Assembly: GCA_013287745.1 (NCBI GenBank)
Contig: JABDDF010000016.1
Location: forward strand, 1 to 35,568
Length of the DNA: 35,568 nt
Reading direction: 5' to 3'
Source: Gammaproteobacteria bacterium
Lineage (GTDB): Bacteria > Pseudomonadota > Gammaproteobacteria > DSM-16500
Shown: one piece after another, positions 24,305 to 33,082 of the stretch
Numbering within the stretch: the first letter of the stretch is position 1
Layout: each line of letters starts with the position of its first letter
Made by a program: the position numbers and the translations under genes
Notes under the pieces: generated by a model
What the model saw: only the letters and a program-made list of their open reading frames with translations
The model's database searches: none
Told to the model about the DNA's origin: nothing

Positions 24305-25927
24305 TTGCGAAGCCTACAATCTACCTTGTTTACTTTACTTGCTGCAAGTAGCGCAGCATGGGCGGATACCACTCTAAACCTAACACCGGGTGTTTCTCCT
24401 ATTAGCCATGATGTGTATGACTTACATATGACGGTTTTTTGGATTTGCGTTGTCATCGGCATGCTTGTGTTTGGTGTGATGTTCTATTCTATGATTTATC
24501 ACCGCAAATCAAAAGGCGCAAAAGCAGCTGAATTTCACTCACATACTTGGGTTGAAATCACCTGGACGATTGTGCCAGTTTTGATTCTCATTGTGATGGC
24601 CATTCCAGCGACTCGTGTTTTGTTGAGCATGAATAACGAAGATAAAGAAGATCTCACGATCAAAATCACAGGTTATCAGTGGAAATGGCATTATGAATAC
24701 ATGGAAGATGGCTTGAGCTTCTTTAGTAATCTTTCTACACCATTTGATCAATTACATAATAAAGCACCTAAGGGTAAATATTACTTACGTGAAGTGGATC
24801 ACCCCATGGTTGTTCCTATTCATAAGAAGATTCGCTTCCTGATTACCTCTAACGATGTCAATCATGCATGGTGGGTCCCCGCTTTAGCTGTTAAACGCGA
24901 TGCGATTGGCGGTTTTATCAATGAAGCTTGGGCTATCATTGATAAGCCAGGGACTTATCGCGGTCAGTGTGCTGAGCTTTGCGGCATTAATCACGCTTTT
25001 ATGCCCATTGTGGTGGTTGCTACAACTGAACAAGGCTATAAAGATTGGGTTGCACAGCAAAAAGGACAGGCAACACAGGGTGATGCAGAAACCAATCGTG
25101 CTTGGACAATGAATGAGTTAATGGCGCAGGGCGAGAAAGTCTATTCTCGCATTTGTGTTGCCTGCCATCAGCCAGGTGGTGTTGGTATGCCGCCTACCTT
25201 CCCTGCCTTGAAGGGCAGCCCCATTGCAACAGGTCCAGTGAATGGACATGTGAATATTGTCTTCAATGGTAAATCAGGCACGGCGATGCAAGCTTTTAAA
25301 AATCAACTTTCAGATGTAGAAATTGCCTCAGTGATTACTTATGAACGTAATTCCTTTGGTAATAATACGGGTACGATGGTGCAGCCTATTCAGATCAAGG
25401 CACTGCGTACGGGTAAAACGATGGATGAAGCTTTGGCAGTACAGCCATCTGCTGCCGGAGCAGCACCTGCACCTGCATCAGCATCAGCATCAGCATCAGC
25501 ATCAGCAGCACCTGCAGCTGCGCCAGTAGCGGCAGCAACACCTGCACCAGTAGCGCCTACACCTGCAGCAACATCACCCGCAGATGATTTAAAATCAGCA
25601 ATGGCACGCGGTGAAAAAGTGTATTTAGGCACTTGCGGTGTTTGCCATCAACCAGCCGGAACAGGTATGCCGCCAACCTTCCCTGCCTTGAAAGGCAGTC
25701 CCATTGCCACAGGTCCCGTTGCAGCGCATATCAATCGTGTCATGAATGGCAAACAGGGAACAGCCATGGTTGCCTTTAAAGATCAGCTTAATGATCAAGA
25801 CTTGGCAGATGTTATTACCTATGAAAGAAATGCATGGGGTAATAATACCGGCACCTTAGTTAAACCAGAGGATATTAAAGCTGCGCGTCAGCAAAATCCA
25901 AATAACACATCAGAGGGAGCAAAATAA
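24305..25927 (+). CDS. coxB: Cytochrome c oxidase subunit II with two cytochrome c domains
   Basis: aa3-type oxidase subunit II. It starts at TTG 24305 (AAGGAG at 24293-24298) with a signal peptide ending SAAWA. Two membrane helices (about 40-65 and 83-105) precede the CuA domain, with ligands H187, C222, E224, C226, H230 and M233. Two cytochrome c domains follow: CVACH (284-288) and CGVCH (444-448), exactly 160 residues apart and highly similar. An Ala/Ser/Pro linker joins them. 540 aa in all, versus about 380 for the usual one-heme caa3-type form. The first domain or both probably accept electrons from the bc1 complex side. Confidence 0.96.
   Translation: MRSLQSTLFTLLAASSAAWADTTLNLTPGVSPISHDVYDLHMTVFWICVVIGMLVFGVMFYSMIYHRKSKGAKAAEFHSHTWVEITWTIVPVLILIVMAIPATRVLLSMNNEDKEDLTIKITGYQWKWHYEYMEDGLSFFSNLSTPFDQLHNKAPKGKYYLREVDHPMVVPIHKKIRFLITSNDVNHAWWVPALAVKRDAIGGFINEAWAIIDKPGTYRGQCAELCGINHAFMPIVVVATTEQGYKDWVAQQKGQATQGDAETNRAWTMNELMAQGEKVYSRICVACHQPGGVGMPPTFPALKGSPIATGPVNGHVNIVFNGKSGTAMQAFKNQLSDVEIASVITYERNSFGNNTGTMVQPIQIKALRTGKTMDEALAVQPSAAGAAPAPASASASASASAAPAAAPVAAATPAPVAPTPAATSPADDLKSAMARGEKVYLGTCGVCHQPAGTGMPPTFPALKGSPIATGPVAAHINRVMNGKQGTAMVAFKDQLNDQDLADVITYERNAWGNNTGTLVKPEDIKAARQQNPNNTSEGAK
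25475..25504 (+). repeat. GCATCA hexanucleotide repeat, five copies
   Basis: Five tandem GCATCA units inside coxB, coding (Ala-Ser)5 in the linker between the two cytochrome c domains. Being in frame, a gain or loss of units would only change linker length. Confidence 0.9.
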
Positions 25928-25929
25928 TA

Positions 25930-27600
25930 ATGACCCACGCACATCATTCTGGTCATGATCATGGACATGATGATCACCATCACGAAGCACCCGCGCACCA
26001 TTCTTTTAAAAATGGATTTTTCCCATGGATAAAAGGATGGCTGTTTACAACAAATCATAAAGACATTGGCACACTTTATTTATTATTTAGTTTGGTGATG
26101 TTGTTTGTAGGCGGTTCATTTGCTTTGCTCATTCGCTTACAATTATTTCAACCCGGCGCGCGTTTTTTCGATCCTAATTTCTATAATGAATTAGTGACCA
26201 TGCATGGTTTGATCATGATTTTTGGTGTCATCATGCCTGCCTTCGTTGGTCTTGCTAACTGGATGGTGCCTATGATGATTGGCGCGCCTGACATGGCCTT
26301 GCCAAGATTAAATAACTGGAGTTTTTGGATTCTACCTTTTGCATTTTCTTTGATGACAATCGCTATGCTCATTCCTGCTTCTGGCCCCAATTTCGGCTGG
26401 ACCATGTATGCGCCTCTATCAACCTTATATGGACCACCCAGTACAGATTACCTCATTGTTGCCATTCACTTGATGGGTATTTCATCTGTCTTGGGCGCAA
26501 TTAATATTATTGCAACCATTATCAACTTGCGTGCGCCAGGCATGACTTGGATGAAAATGCCTTTATTTGTGTGGACTTGGTTTATCACAGCCTTTTTGTT
26601 GATTGGCGCAATGCCCGTATTAGCGGGTGTGGTAACCATGGTTTTATTCGATCGTCATTTTGGTACCAGCTTTTTTAATGCGGCAGGCGGCGGCGATCCC
26701 GTCATGTATCAGCATTTATTTTGGTTTTTCGGTCACCCCGAAGTTTACATCATGATTCTCCCCGCCTTTGGCATTGTATCTGAAGTCATTCCAACCTTTG
26801 CCCGCAAAAGATTGTTTGGCTATGAATTTATGGTGGGCGCTGTTGCTGCGATTGCTATTCTTTCCTATATCGTCTGGGGACATCATATGTTTACAGCCGG
26901 TATGGGTGTTGGCACGCAACTTTATTTTATGTATGTCACCATGTTGATTGCAGTGCCCACGGGTATCAAAGTATTTAACTGGGTTGCAACCATGTGGCGT
27001 GGTTCATTAAGCTTTGAAACGCCGATGTTATTTGCTATTACCTTTGTCATCCTGTTTACCATAGGCGGTTTTTCAGGATTAATGCTAGCGATTGTGCCCG
27101 CTGACTATCAATATCAAGATACTTATTTTGTCGTGGCACACTTTCACTATGTCTTGGTTGCAGGTGCTTTTCTTGGCATTGTTAGCGGTGTTTATTACTG
27201 GCTGCCAAAATGGACAGGCCGTTATTACAATGAAACCTTGGGCAAGTGGCATTTTTGGCTGACATTTATTGGTGTTAATGTCACCTTCTTTCCCATGCAC
27301 TTTTTAGGATTGGCTGGTATGCCAAGACGTATTGCAGATTATGCGCCGCAATATACGGAATTTAATATGATGGCGACGGTGGGCGCATTTATTTTTGGTT
27401 TTGCCCAACTTCTCTTTTTATACAATATAATTGCAACCATCAGCGGCAAGGGTAAAAAGGCAGATGGGAGAGTGTGGGAAGGTTCTCATGGTTTGGAATG
27501 GACCCTGAGTTCACCTCCTCCCTATCATAGTTTTACTACGCCGCCAAAAATGGATGCATTGGCACATGAAGTCGAAGCTAAATTTGAACATGCGGAGTGA
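25930..27600 (+). CDS. coxA: Cytochrome c oxidase subunit I
   Basis: Catalytic subunit with heme a and the heme a3-CuB centre. The ligands are visible: MHGLIMIFGV (heme a His), WFFGHPEVYIMILPAFG (CuB His and the cross-linked Tyr), HHMFTAG (CuB His pair) and HFHYVLVAGA (both heme His). Twelve helices fit the 556-aa length. The N-terminus before the first helix is very rich in histidine (12 of residues 3-26), which is unusual. Starts 2 bp after the coxB stop; GGAG lies in the coxB tail. Confidence 0.97.
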   Translation: MTHAHHSGHDHGHDDHHHEAPAHHSFKNGFFPWIKGWLFTTNHKDIGTLYLLFSLVMLFVGGSFALLIRLQLFQPGARFFDPNFYNELVTMHGLIMIFGVIMPAFVGLANWMVPMMIGAPDMALPRLNNWSFWILPFAFSLMTIAMLIPASGPNFGWTMYAPLSTLYGPPSTDYLIVAIHLMGISSVLGAINIIATIINLRAPGMTWMKMPLFVWTWFITAFLLIGAMPVLAGVVTMVLFDRHFGTSFFNAAGGGDPVMYQHLFWFFGHPEVYIMILPAFGIVSEVIPTFARKRLFGYEFMVGAVAAIAILSYIVWGHHMFTAGMGVGTQLYFMYVTMLIAVPTGIKVFNWVATMWRGSLSFETPMLFAITFVILFTIGGFSGLMLAIVPADYQYQDTYFVVAHFHYVLVAGAFLGIVSGVYYWLPKWTGRYYNETLGKWHFWLTFIGVNVTFFPMHFLGLAGMPRRIADYAPQYTEFNMMATVGAFIFGFAQLLFLYNIIATISGKGKKADGRVWEGSHGLEWTLSSPPPYHSFTTPPKMDALAHEVEAKFEHAE

Positions 27601-27606
27601 TCCAAG

Positions 27607-28164
27607 ATGAGTACACCAAAATCGAATCGTAAAATAATTATTATTGCTGGTAGCGTTGCTATTCTCATGTTTGGTTTTGCCTTCGCCATCGTGCCTGTGT
27701 ATAGCTTATTGTGCAAGGCAACGGGTATTAATACCTCAGCACCTAGCGGCGAATTATTAACGCCTGTTTCTGCTGCAACAACGGAGCCGCCTGATTTGTC
27801 GCGTACGATCACCGTGCAATTTATCGCAGTGAATCATAATGGCATGCCCTGGGATTTTTTCCCGCGCACAAAATCAATTCAAGTTCATCCAGGGCAAAAT
27901 AATAAAATTTATTTTTTCGCCAAAAATACCACAGATAAGGCCATGAGCGTGCAAGCTATTCCTAGCATGACGCCATCGGAAGCAATGAGTCATTTCCATA
28001 AAATACAATGTTTTTGTTTTACCCAACAAACATTAAAAGGACATGAGGGTAAGGATATGCCAATGATTTTCCGTGTTGATAATGACTTGCCTAAAAATGT
28101 GCATGTCATTACTTTGGCATACACTTTATTTGATACCACTCCAAAAGAAATAAAGAAGGGATAA
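27607..28164 (+). CDS. ctaG: Cytochrome c oxidase assembly protein CtaG (Cox11)
   Basis: Periplasmic copper chaperone that delivers copper to CuB of subunit I. One N-terminal helix (residues 9-31), then the Cox11 domain with the copper-binding CFCF motif (C135, C137 in KIQCFCFTQQ). 185 aa, normal. Lies 6 bp after coxA and 4 bp before coxC, which matches the usual coxB-coxA-ctaG-coxC order. Confidence 0.95.
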   Translation: MSTPKSNRKIIIIAGSVAILMFGFAFAIVPVYSLLCKATGINTSAPSGELLTPVSAATTEPPDLSRTITVQFIAVNHNGMPWDFFPRTKSIQVHPGQNNKIYFFAKNTTDKAMSVQAIPSMTPSEAMSHFHKIQCFCFTQQTLKGHEGKDMPMIFRVDNDLPKNVHVITLAYTLFDTTPKEIKKG

Positions 28165-28168
28165 TCTG

Positions 28169-29092
28169 ATGAGCAATCTTTCCAAAAAATATAAACCCGT
28201 TGATTATTATTTTATTGCTGAGCCATCCTTTTGGCCCTTCATCGGCTGTCTAGGATTATTTTGTACTGTATTTGGATTGGTGCAAACCTTGCATGATAGT
28301 TCTATGGGTCCCTATATTATCATTCTTGGGATTGCAATATTGCTGACAACCATGTTTGGTTGGTTTGGACGTGTCATCAATGAAAGTTTGCATGGCTTGC
28401 ATAGTACGCAAATGGATAGAACCTATCGTTGGGGCATGCTGTGGTTTATTGTTTCAGAAATTTCTTTGTTTGGTATTTTCTTTTTTGCTTTATTTTATAC
28501 TCGCGTTTTTACTATTCCTGAATTAGGCGCGCATCCTTCGAATCTTACAGAAGTGCTGCGTTTTTATGAAGGTGTAGCAACACACAAATATTTATGGCCA
28601 AATTTTAAAACGGTATGGCCTTTGCTCGTCAATCCAAATCCTCAACTTTATCCTGGCCCAAAACAAGTAATAGGTGCCTGGGGCGTTCCTGCATTAAATA
28701 CACTGATTTTATTAACGAGTGCTTTAACTGTAACTTGGGCCCATTGGGGATTTAAAAAAGGAAATAGAAAGCAAATTATTAGCGGTCTGATTATAACCAT
28801 TATCTTGGGTATTATTTTTGAATGCTGCCAGGCAGGTGAATACACAGAAGCCTATAAAGAGTTCCATCTAACCTTGGCCAGTGGAATTTATGGCACAACC
28901 TTTTTTAGTTTGACCGGCTTACATGCCATGCACGTCTCAATTGGCGTCATCATGCTCAGTGTTATTTTGGTTCGTTGTTTAAAAGGACATTTTTTGCCTG
29001 AACATCATTTTGCCTTTGAAGCCGTCTCTTGGTACTGGCATTTTGTCGATGTTGTTTGGCTATTTTTGTTTGTCTTTGTATACTGGCTGTGA
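28169..29092 (+). CDS. coxC: Cytochrome c oxidase subunit III
   Basis: Seven-helix subunit that stabilises subunit I and its proton pathway. Conserved features: WGMLWFIVSEISLFGIFFFA (with the helix-III glutamate), TGLHAMHVSIGVIML, and the C-terminal SWYWHFVDVVWLFLFVFVYW. 307 aa. AAGGG lies just before ATG 28169. Last gene of the oxidase operon; the SURF1, ctaA, ctaB and SCO1 genes that often follow are instead 20 kb to the left. Confidence 0.96.
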   Translation: MSNLSKKYKPVDYYFIAEPSFWPFIGCLGLFCTVFGLVQTLHDSSMGPYIIILGIAILLTTMFGWFGRVINESLHGLHSTQMDRTYRWGMLWFIVSEISLFGIFFFALFYTRVFTIPELGAHPSNLTEVLRFYEGVATHKYLWPNFKTVWPLLVNPNPQLYPGPKQVIGAWGVPALNTLILLTSALTVTWAHWGFKKGNRKQIISGLIITIILGIIFECCQAGEYTEAYKEFHLTLASGIYGTTFFSLTGLHAMHVSIGVIMLSVILVRCLKGHFLPEHHFAFEAVSWYWHFVDVVWLFLFVFVYWL

Positions 29093-29117
29093 CTTTAATT
29101 TTTGATAAGAAGATCTC

Positions 29118-30002
29118 ATGCCTTGGTTAATAAATGCAGCACAATTAGACAAATTTCGTAAGAGTCAGAAAAATGTAGTGGTTCTTGATGCAAGTTGGTT
29201 TTTGCCAGAAGCAAAGCGTCAGCCTAAAGAAGAATTTTTGAACAAGCATATCATCGGCGCGCGTTTTATTGATTTAGATGCCTTCCATGATACCAGTATT
29301 CCCCTACCTAATATGTTGGTCCGTGATGAAACGCAGATTAGCAATTTAGTTGGCGCCTTAGGCATCACTAAGGACCATAAAATTATTTTCTATGACAATA
29401 GTAATTTGTATACCAGTTGCCGTGCATTGTGGATGTTTAAGGTATTTGGGCATGGTCCCCATCAACTTTATATTTTAGATGGCGGCCTTGAAGGATGGGA
29501 GCAATATGGCGGTAAGGTAGAGAGTGGAGAACCACGTACGCCCGCTGCCAAATCCTATGCCGTTACTTTTGAAGCTCACTTTATCCGTACTTTGATGCAA
29601 ATGAAAACAAATTTGCATCATCCTACAGAACAAGTTGTCGATTTGCGTCATCCTGTGCGCTATGCTGGCGGTCCAGAACATCGACCGGGTCTCCGTTCAG
29701 GCCATATTCCTGGCAGTTTATGTTTTCCCTATTTTACTATGTTTGAAAAAAATGGCCGCTGGAAACCACTTGAACGTATACGCAAACAATTGACTGGCAT
29801 TGGTGTTGATCTTAATTATCCCGTTGTGACGACTTGTGGTTCTGGTATCACGAGCGCGATTCTCAACTTTGCTCTCGATCTCATGCATCATGAAGCGCAT
29901 GCCTTGTATGATGGTTCATGGGCGGAGTGGGGGACTGAAGTATTGTTTGCGGGTGAAGATAGTTTGGCTGAAAGACCTGTTGTGACGAGTCTTGATACTT
30001 AG
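29118..30002 (+). CDS. 3-mercaptopyruvate/thiosulfate sulfurtransferase
   Basis: Two-domain rhodanese of 294 aa. The N-terminal domain (about 5-130) is inactive and the C-terminal domain (about 165-285) holds the active-site C240 in TTCGSGITSA. CGSGxT is the loop form seen in 3-mercaptopyruvate sulfurtransferases (SseA-type), whereas classical thiosulfate enzymes carry CRxGx[RT], so I favour mercaptopyruvate as substrate. It starts 25 bp after coxC and may be read through from the cox operon. Confidence 0.9.
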   Translation: MPWLINAAQLDKFRKSQKNVVVLDASWFLPEAKRQPKEEFLNKHIIGARFIDLDAFHDTSIPLPNMLVRDETQISNLVGALGITKDHKIIFYDNSNLYTSCRALWMFKVFGHGPHQLYILDGGLEGWEQYGGKVESGEPRTPAAKSYAVTFEAHFIRTLMQMKTNLHHPTEQVVDLRHPVRYAGGPEHRPGLRSGHIPGSLCFPYFTMFEKNGRWKPLERIRKQLTGIGVDLNYPVVTTCGSGITSAILNFALDLMHHEAHALYDGSWAEWGTEVLFAGEDSLAERPVVTSLDT

Positions 30003-30030
30003 TTGTTTGCGATTCCTCGGTGTTAAATAC

Positions 30031-30102
30031 GCTCCCTTCGTCTAGTGGTTAGGACATCGCCCTCTCACGGCGGTAACGCGGATTCGAATTCCGCAGGGAG
30101 CG
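30031..30102 (+). tRNA. tRNA-Glu (anticodon CUC)
   Basis: Complete cloverleaf: acceptor GCTCCCT/AGGGAGC, D-arm GTC...GAC, anticodon stem TCGCC/GGCGG with loop CTCTCAC (anticodon CUC), T-arm GCGGATTCGAATTCCGC, discriminator G. The sequence is close to E. coli tRNA-Glu apart from the anticodon. The 3' CCA is not encoded (GTG follows). It marks the boundary between the core genes and the accessory region. Confidence 0.95.
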
Positions 30103-30199
30103 GTGTATTAATCAATGAGTTGAGAAATATAGTGTTTAAATTAAGAACAATATCGGTAAATTCTCGGTAATATCCCTTGTTTGAATCAAGGAAGAAAAT

Positions 30200-31438
30200 A
30201 TGGAACCCATCACCCTTTTTGATAAATCCTTCTTACAATCGTTGAGCATTGATGAGTCTGTTTGGTTTGATCATTTTTTTCATGCGATGATATCCCCACT
30301 TTTCTATGTCGAAACATTGGCTGATTTGGATAAAGTAGCTAGGCTAGGAAAAACTTCTGAGGATGAGGTTAAAATTATTGCTAGTAAATTTCCTGAATCC
30401 CACGGCGATCCTGCTGCATTTCATTTAGATCTTTGCATTAGTAGCTTAAGGCGATACAACGTTCCAGTAAAAAGGGGTATTCCAACTTTTTCTGGTCGAC
30501 CAGTAATAGATGATGGTACGGTTGGAATGGTCATGGAGATTTCTCCCGAGGCTGAAGCATTTAATCGATGGGTAAATAAAGAATTTAGTCAGGTTGAACA
30601 TCAGCATGCTAAATCTTGGAGAAGTCAGCTTGCCAATGTTGATTTAGCAGAAACTGCAAAGCAGCTTCAGTTACTTGGTATCAATTCTAAATCGTGTAAA
30701 ACTTTTAGTGATGCTAAAATTATTGCAGAAAATATTGTGCATGGTCGTGACAAAGTATTTGAACGTATGAAGTTGGCTTGTTTGATGTTGCGTGTTCCTC
30801 CAGAACTTTATAGCGATATTCTGAGAGGATGGAGTGAAATAGGATCACCGGCAATATCATCGTATGCGCCCTATGCTGCATATGTTTTTACCGTAGAAGT
30901 TTTCTTTCAGATAGCGCTTGCAGCAAATTTGATTTCAACTGAGCGACCGTCAAATTTAATAGATATTGCATACCTTAGCTATCTTCCATTTTGTGACATA
31001 TTTGTTTCTGATGATCATCTTCATACAAAATGCGCTCCTTTGTTTATGAGGAATGATCAGCAATTTATTCGCGGTTTAGATTTGAAAAGGGGATTAAAAG
31101 CAATAGACGAGCATTTTAATAAGTTGTCTGATGAGGAAAAAGAGAAGGGGATATTGTCGTTTGCAAAATCGCCTCCTAAAGAGGGTGAGTTTTTTATTAG
31201 CAAAATATGGGATAAACATTGTCCTGGGTGGCGAACTAGAAAAGAGTTTAACAATCCTGAGGATATATTAACCTCTGAACAAGTAAAAAAAATGATTGCT
31301 ATCCATGATGCACCACCTGCATCAAAAGGTCAGATTGATTTTGATTCTCAAAATTTTGATAGATTATCGATTGTACGCAAAGTTCATAAAAAAAAGGGAA
31401 AATGGTTTCAGGTTCCTAAGAATTTGAAAAATAAATGA
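30200..31438 (+). CDS. Large PIN-like protein, unknown function
   Basis: A 412-aa protein I cannot name. The N-terminus TLFDKSFLQSL (D8) and FYVETLADLDK (E38, D42), and a late segment LIDIAYLSYLPFCDIFVSDD (D255, D266, D271, D272), follow the acidic-residue layout of PIN-type nucleases (early Asp, mid Glu, late 'D..v.sDdh'), with a long helical insert in between. That suggests a metal-dependent RNase-like fold, but it is an inference from pattern only. A Lys-rich tail (HKKKGKWFQ) ends the protein. First gene after the tRNA; AAGGA precedes the ATG. Confidence 0.6.
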   Translation: MEPITLFDKSFLQSLSIDESVWFDHFFHAMISPLFYVETLADLDKVARLGKTSEDEVKIIASKFPESHGDPAAFHLDLCISSLRRYNVPVKRGIPTFSGRPVIDDGTVGMVMEISPEAEAFNRWVNKEFSQVEHQHAKSWRSQLANVDLAETAKQLQLLGINSKSCKTFSDAKIIAENIVHGRDKVFERMKLACLMLRVPPELYSDILRGWSEIGSPAISSYAPYAAYVFTVEVFFQIALAANLISTERPSNLIDIAYLSYLPFCDIFVSDDHLHTKCAPLFMRNDQQFIRGLDLKRGLKAIDEHFNKLSDEEKEKGILSFAKSPPKEGEFFISKIWDKHCPGWRTRKEFNNPEDILTSEQVKKMIAIHDAPPASKGQIDFDSQNFDRLSIVRKVHKKKGKWFQVPKNLKNK

Positions 31439-31492
31439 CATGCTTCAATAACAGTTTGGGATTTCAGTTAAAAGCATTACCTAAGATTTTTT

Positions 31493-32191
31493 CTAGCGGC
31501 GAATGTTTTTTATTCCTTCGCGCCATTCGTTAATATATCGATAAATATTTTTGAATTTAAGAGGTAAGCGTTCAATTTCTTCGGGTGTGCGATCGGTATC
31601 TTTGCCAATACCATAGTATACGGGGCGTAGTATTTTTTCTAACTCTACTTCATTAAACATATAATCACCCCTTGCTCCATAGAAGAGTGATATAAATTGC
31701 ATGATGCAATGAAGCGCATTTGCGGAAATATTGTTATGATGTAGGCTAGATTCTTTTATTAAATCGGAAGCATTTGTATTTTTGTAATCTTTAACACCAT
31801 AATAAAATTTGTAATCATCTATTTTATCCAAAACATTATCTATTCTTAATATAAAGGAATGAAGCTTTGCACAATAGCATTGTCTAAGATAAAAGTTACT
31901 AATTTGGATGGCGATATTATGAAATGCTGACAATTGTTCCGCGGTTACTGACCAAGTATATGAATCATTTGCATTGTCATCAGGTAAAGATTCAAGCGTT
32001 TTTATTGCGCAGTCAAGATTGCTATCCGCAATATTAAATAATAAAGCATCTTCTTTATTGTTATTTTCACTTCTTAGCATGATTATGTTGTATATGCCAA
32101 AAATAATCGCAATTACAACTGAGAAGCCAGTTATTTTTTCAATCGTTAAAAATTCAGAAATTGTATGCAGTTGCAAGAGTAAATATTCCAT
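31493..32191 (-). CDS. Membrane-anchored protein of unknown function
   Basis: A 232-aa protein with one N-terminal helix (about residues 19-39, GFSVVIAIIFGIYNIIML) and a soluble, mostly helical domain rich in D, N, K and Y. No known motif seen. It converges on the PIN-like gene and lies 42 bp downstream of the AbiEii gene on the same strand, so it may be cotranscribed with the AbiE pair. Not part of the usual two-gene AbiE system. Confidence 0.6.
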   Translation of the reverse strand: MEYLLLQLHTISEFLTIEKITGFSVVIAIIFGIYNIIMLRSENNNKEDALLFNIADSNLDCAIKTLESLPDDNANDSYTWSVTAEQLSAFHNIAIQISNFYLRQCYCAKLHSFILRIDNVLDKIDDYKFYYGVKDYKNTNASDLIKESSLHHNNISANALHCIMQFISLFYGARGDYMFNEVELEKILRPVYYGIGKDTDRTPEEIERLPLKFKNIYRYINEWREGIKNIRR

Positions 32192-32233
32192 GTTTTATAT
32201 TCCTCACAATAGATCGAAAACTGACTATGTAAA

Positions 32234-33082
32234 CTATAAGTTTTTTAATTTTACCCAATCGTTAATCTCATTAATTGCATCGCTAATTTGATCCGGTAAA
32301 TTTAAGCGTTCTCTAAATACACCTAGGCCACGCAAGTGATTACTCCATAATGCTTGCAGGCTTTGCATGCCAGCGGGATCAAAATTAATTGATAGTGATA
32401 TTGGTGTTCCGCGGCGGTTAAAGGTGGCTTGAATTGAGCTAGTCAATTTTTCTGCATCTAAAAAATTTGGCTCACGAATCATTACAAGCAAGTCATGATA
32501 ATCTTTCATTCTACTGTTGATGACACCCTTGGAGATAATTGTTTCAAGTTTCTCTGAAAAAATTGCTTCTGGGGGATATACATATAAAGAAATTTCGCCA
32601 GCAAAAATCGGTTTGCCTTTATATTCAAAAGGAGTAAATGTCGTCTCTAAAGGCACGACTACATCACCAATACCAATATCAATCTGAATTTTGTCACGCA
32701 TTTTGCCAAACTGAGCATCCAGTGTTATTCGAAAGCCAGTGTATTCCATGTGGGGTTGATTCAATTCTTCTGCTGAAAACCAAGTGAAGCAAAATTCGTC
32801 TTCAGAATTGGTGCCGGCTACTTCCTTGATGGCGCTTTCGATATTTTTCATTTCGCTTTTCATTTTTGTCATCAGAAAATCAATATCAATAGTTTCTCTG
32901 TTTATGGCAATGTACTGAGCAAGTAATAGGCCGCCTTTAAAAATAAATTTATCTTGGTATGGAGAATCGGATAGTCTCGCCAAAAATCGCTCTAAAAGTA
33001 GTTGCTTCCAAACTTTATTGAGAGTGGTTTCTTTTTCTGTGGCAATAGTTTTTAATCGTTCTTTCAGTGCTGCTTCATTCAT
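32234..33082 (-). CDS. AbiEii nucleotidyltransferase toxin
   Basis: Toxin component of a type IV toxin-antitoxin system (abortive infection AbiE); a DNA polymerase beta-like nucleotidyltransferase. The motif FKGGLLLAQYIAINRETIDIDFL has the GG pair (50-51) and the metal-binding D66/D68. Further conserved residues are D135 (IQIDIGIG), K178 (FSEKLE) and RMKDYHDL (191-198). Length 282 aa, normal. Its start overlaps the end of the antitoxin gene by 4 bp (ATGA), the standard layout. Confidence 0.88.
   Translation of the reverse strand: MNEAALKERLKTIATEKETTLNKVWKQLLLERFLARLSDSPYQDKFIFKGGLLLAQYIAINRETIDIDFLMTKMKSEMKNIESAIKEVAGTNSEDEFCFTWFSAEELNQPHMEYTGFRITLDAQFGKMRDKIQIDIGIGDVVVPLETTFTPFEYKGKPIFAGEISLYVYPPEAIFSEKLETIISKGVINSRMKDYHDLLVMIREPNFLDAEKLTSSIQATFNRRGTPISLSINFDPAGMQSLQALWSNHLRGLGVFRERLNLPDQISDAINEINDWVKLKNL

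Noticed and set aside
25390-25632. 80-aa minus-strand Ala/Asp repeat ORF
   Set aside because: Reverse reading of the coxB linker microsatellite.
31974-32291. 105-aa plus-strand ORF
   Set aside because: Spans the junction of two minus-strand genes, no ribosome binding site, composition typical of antisense frame.
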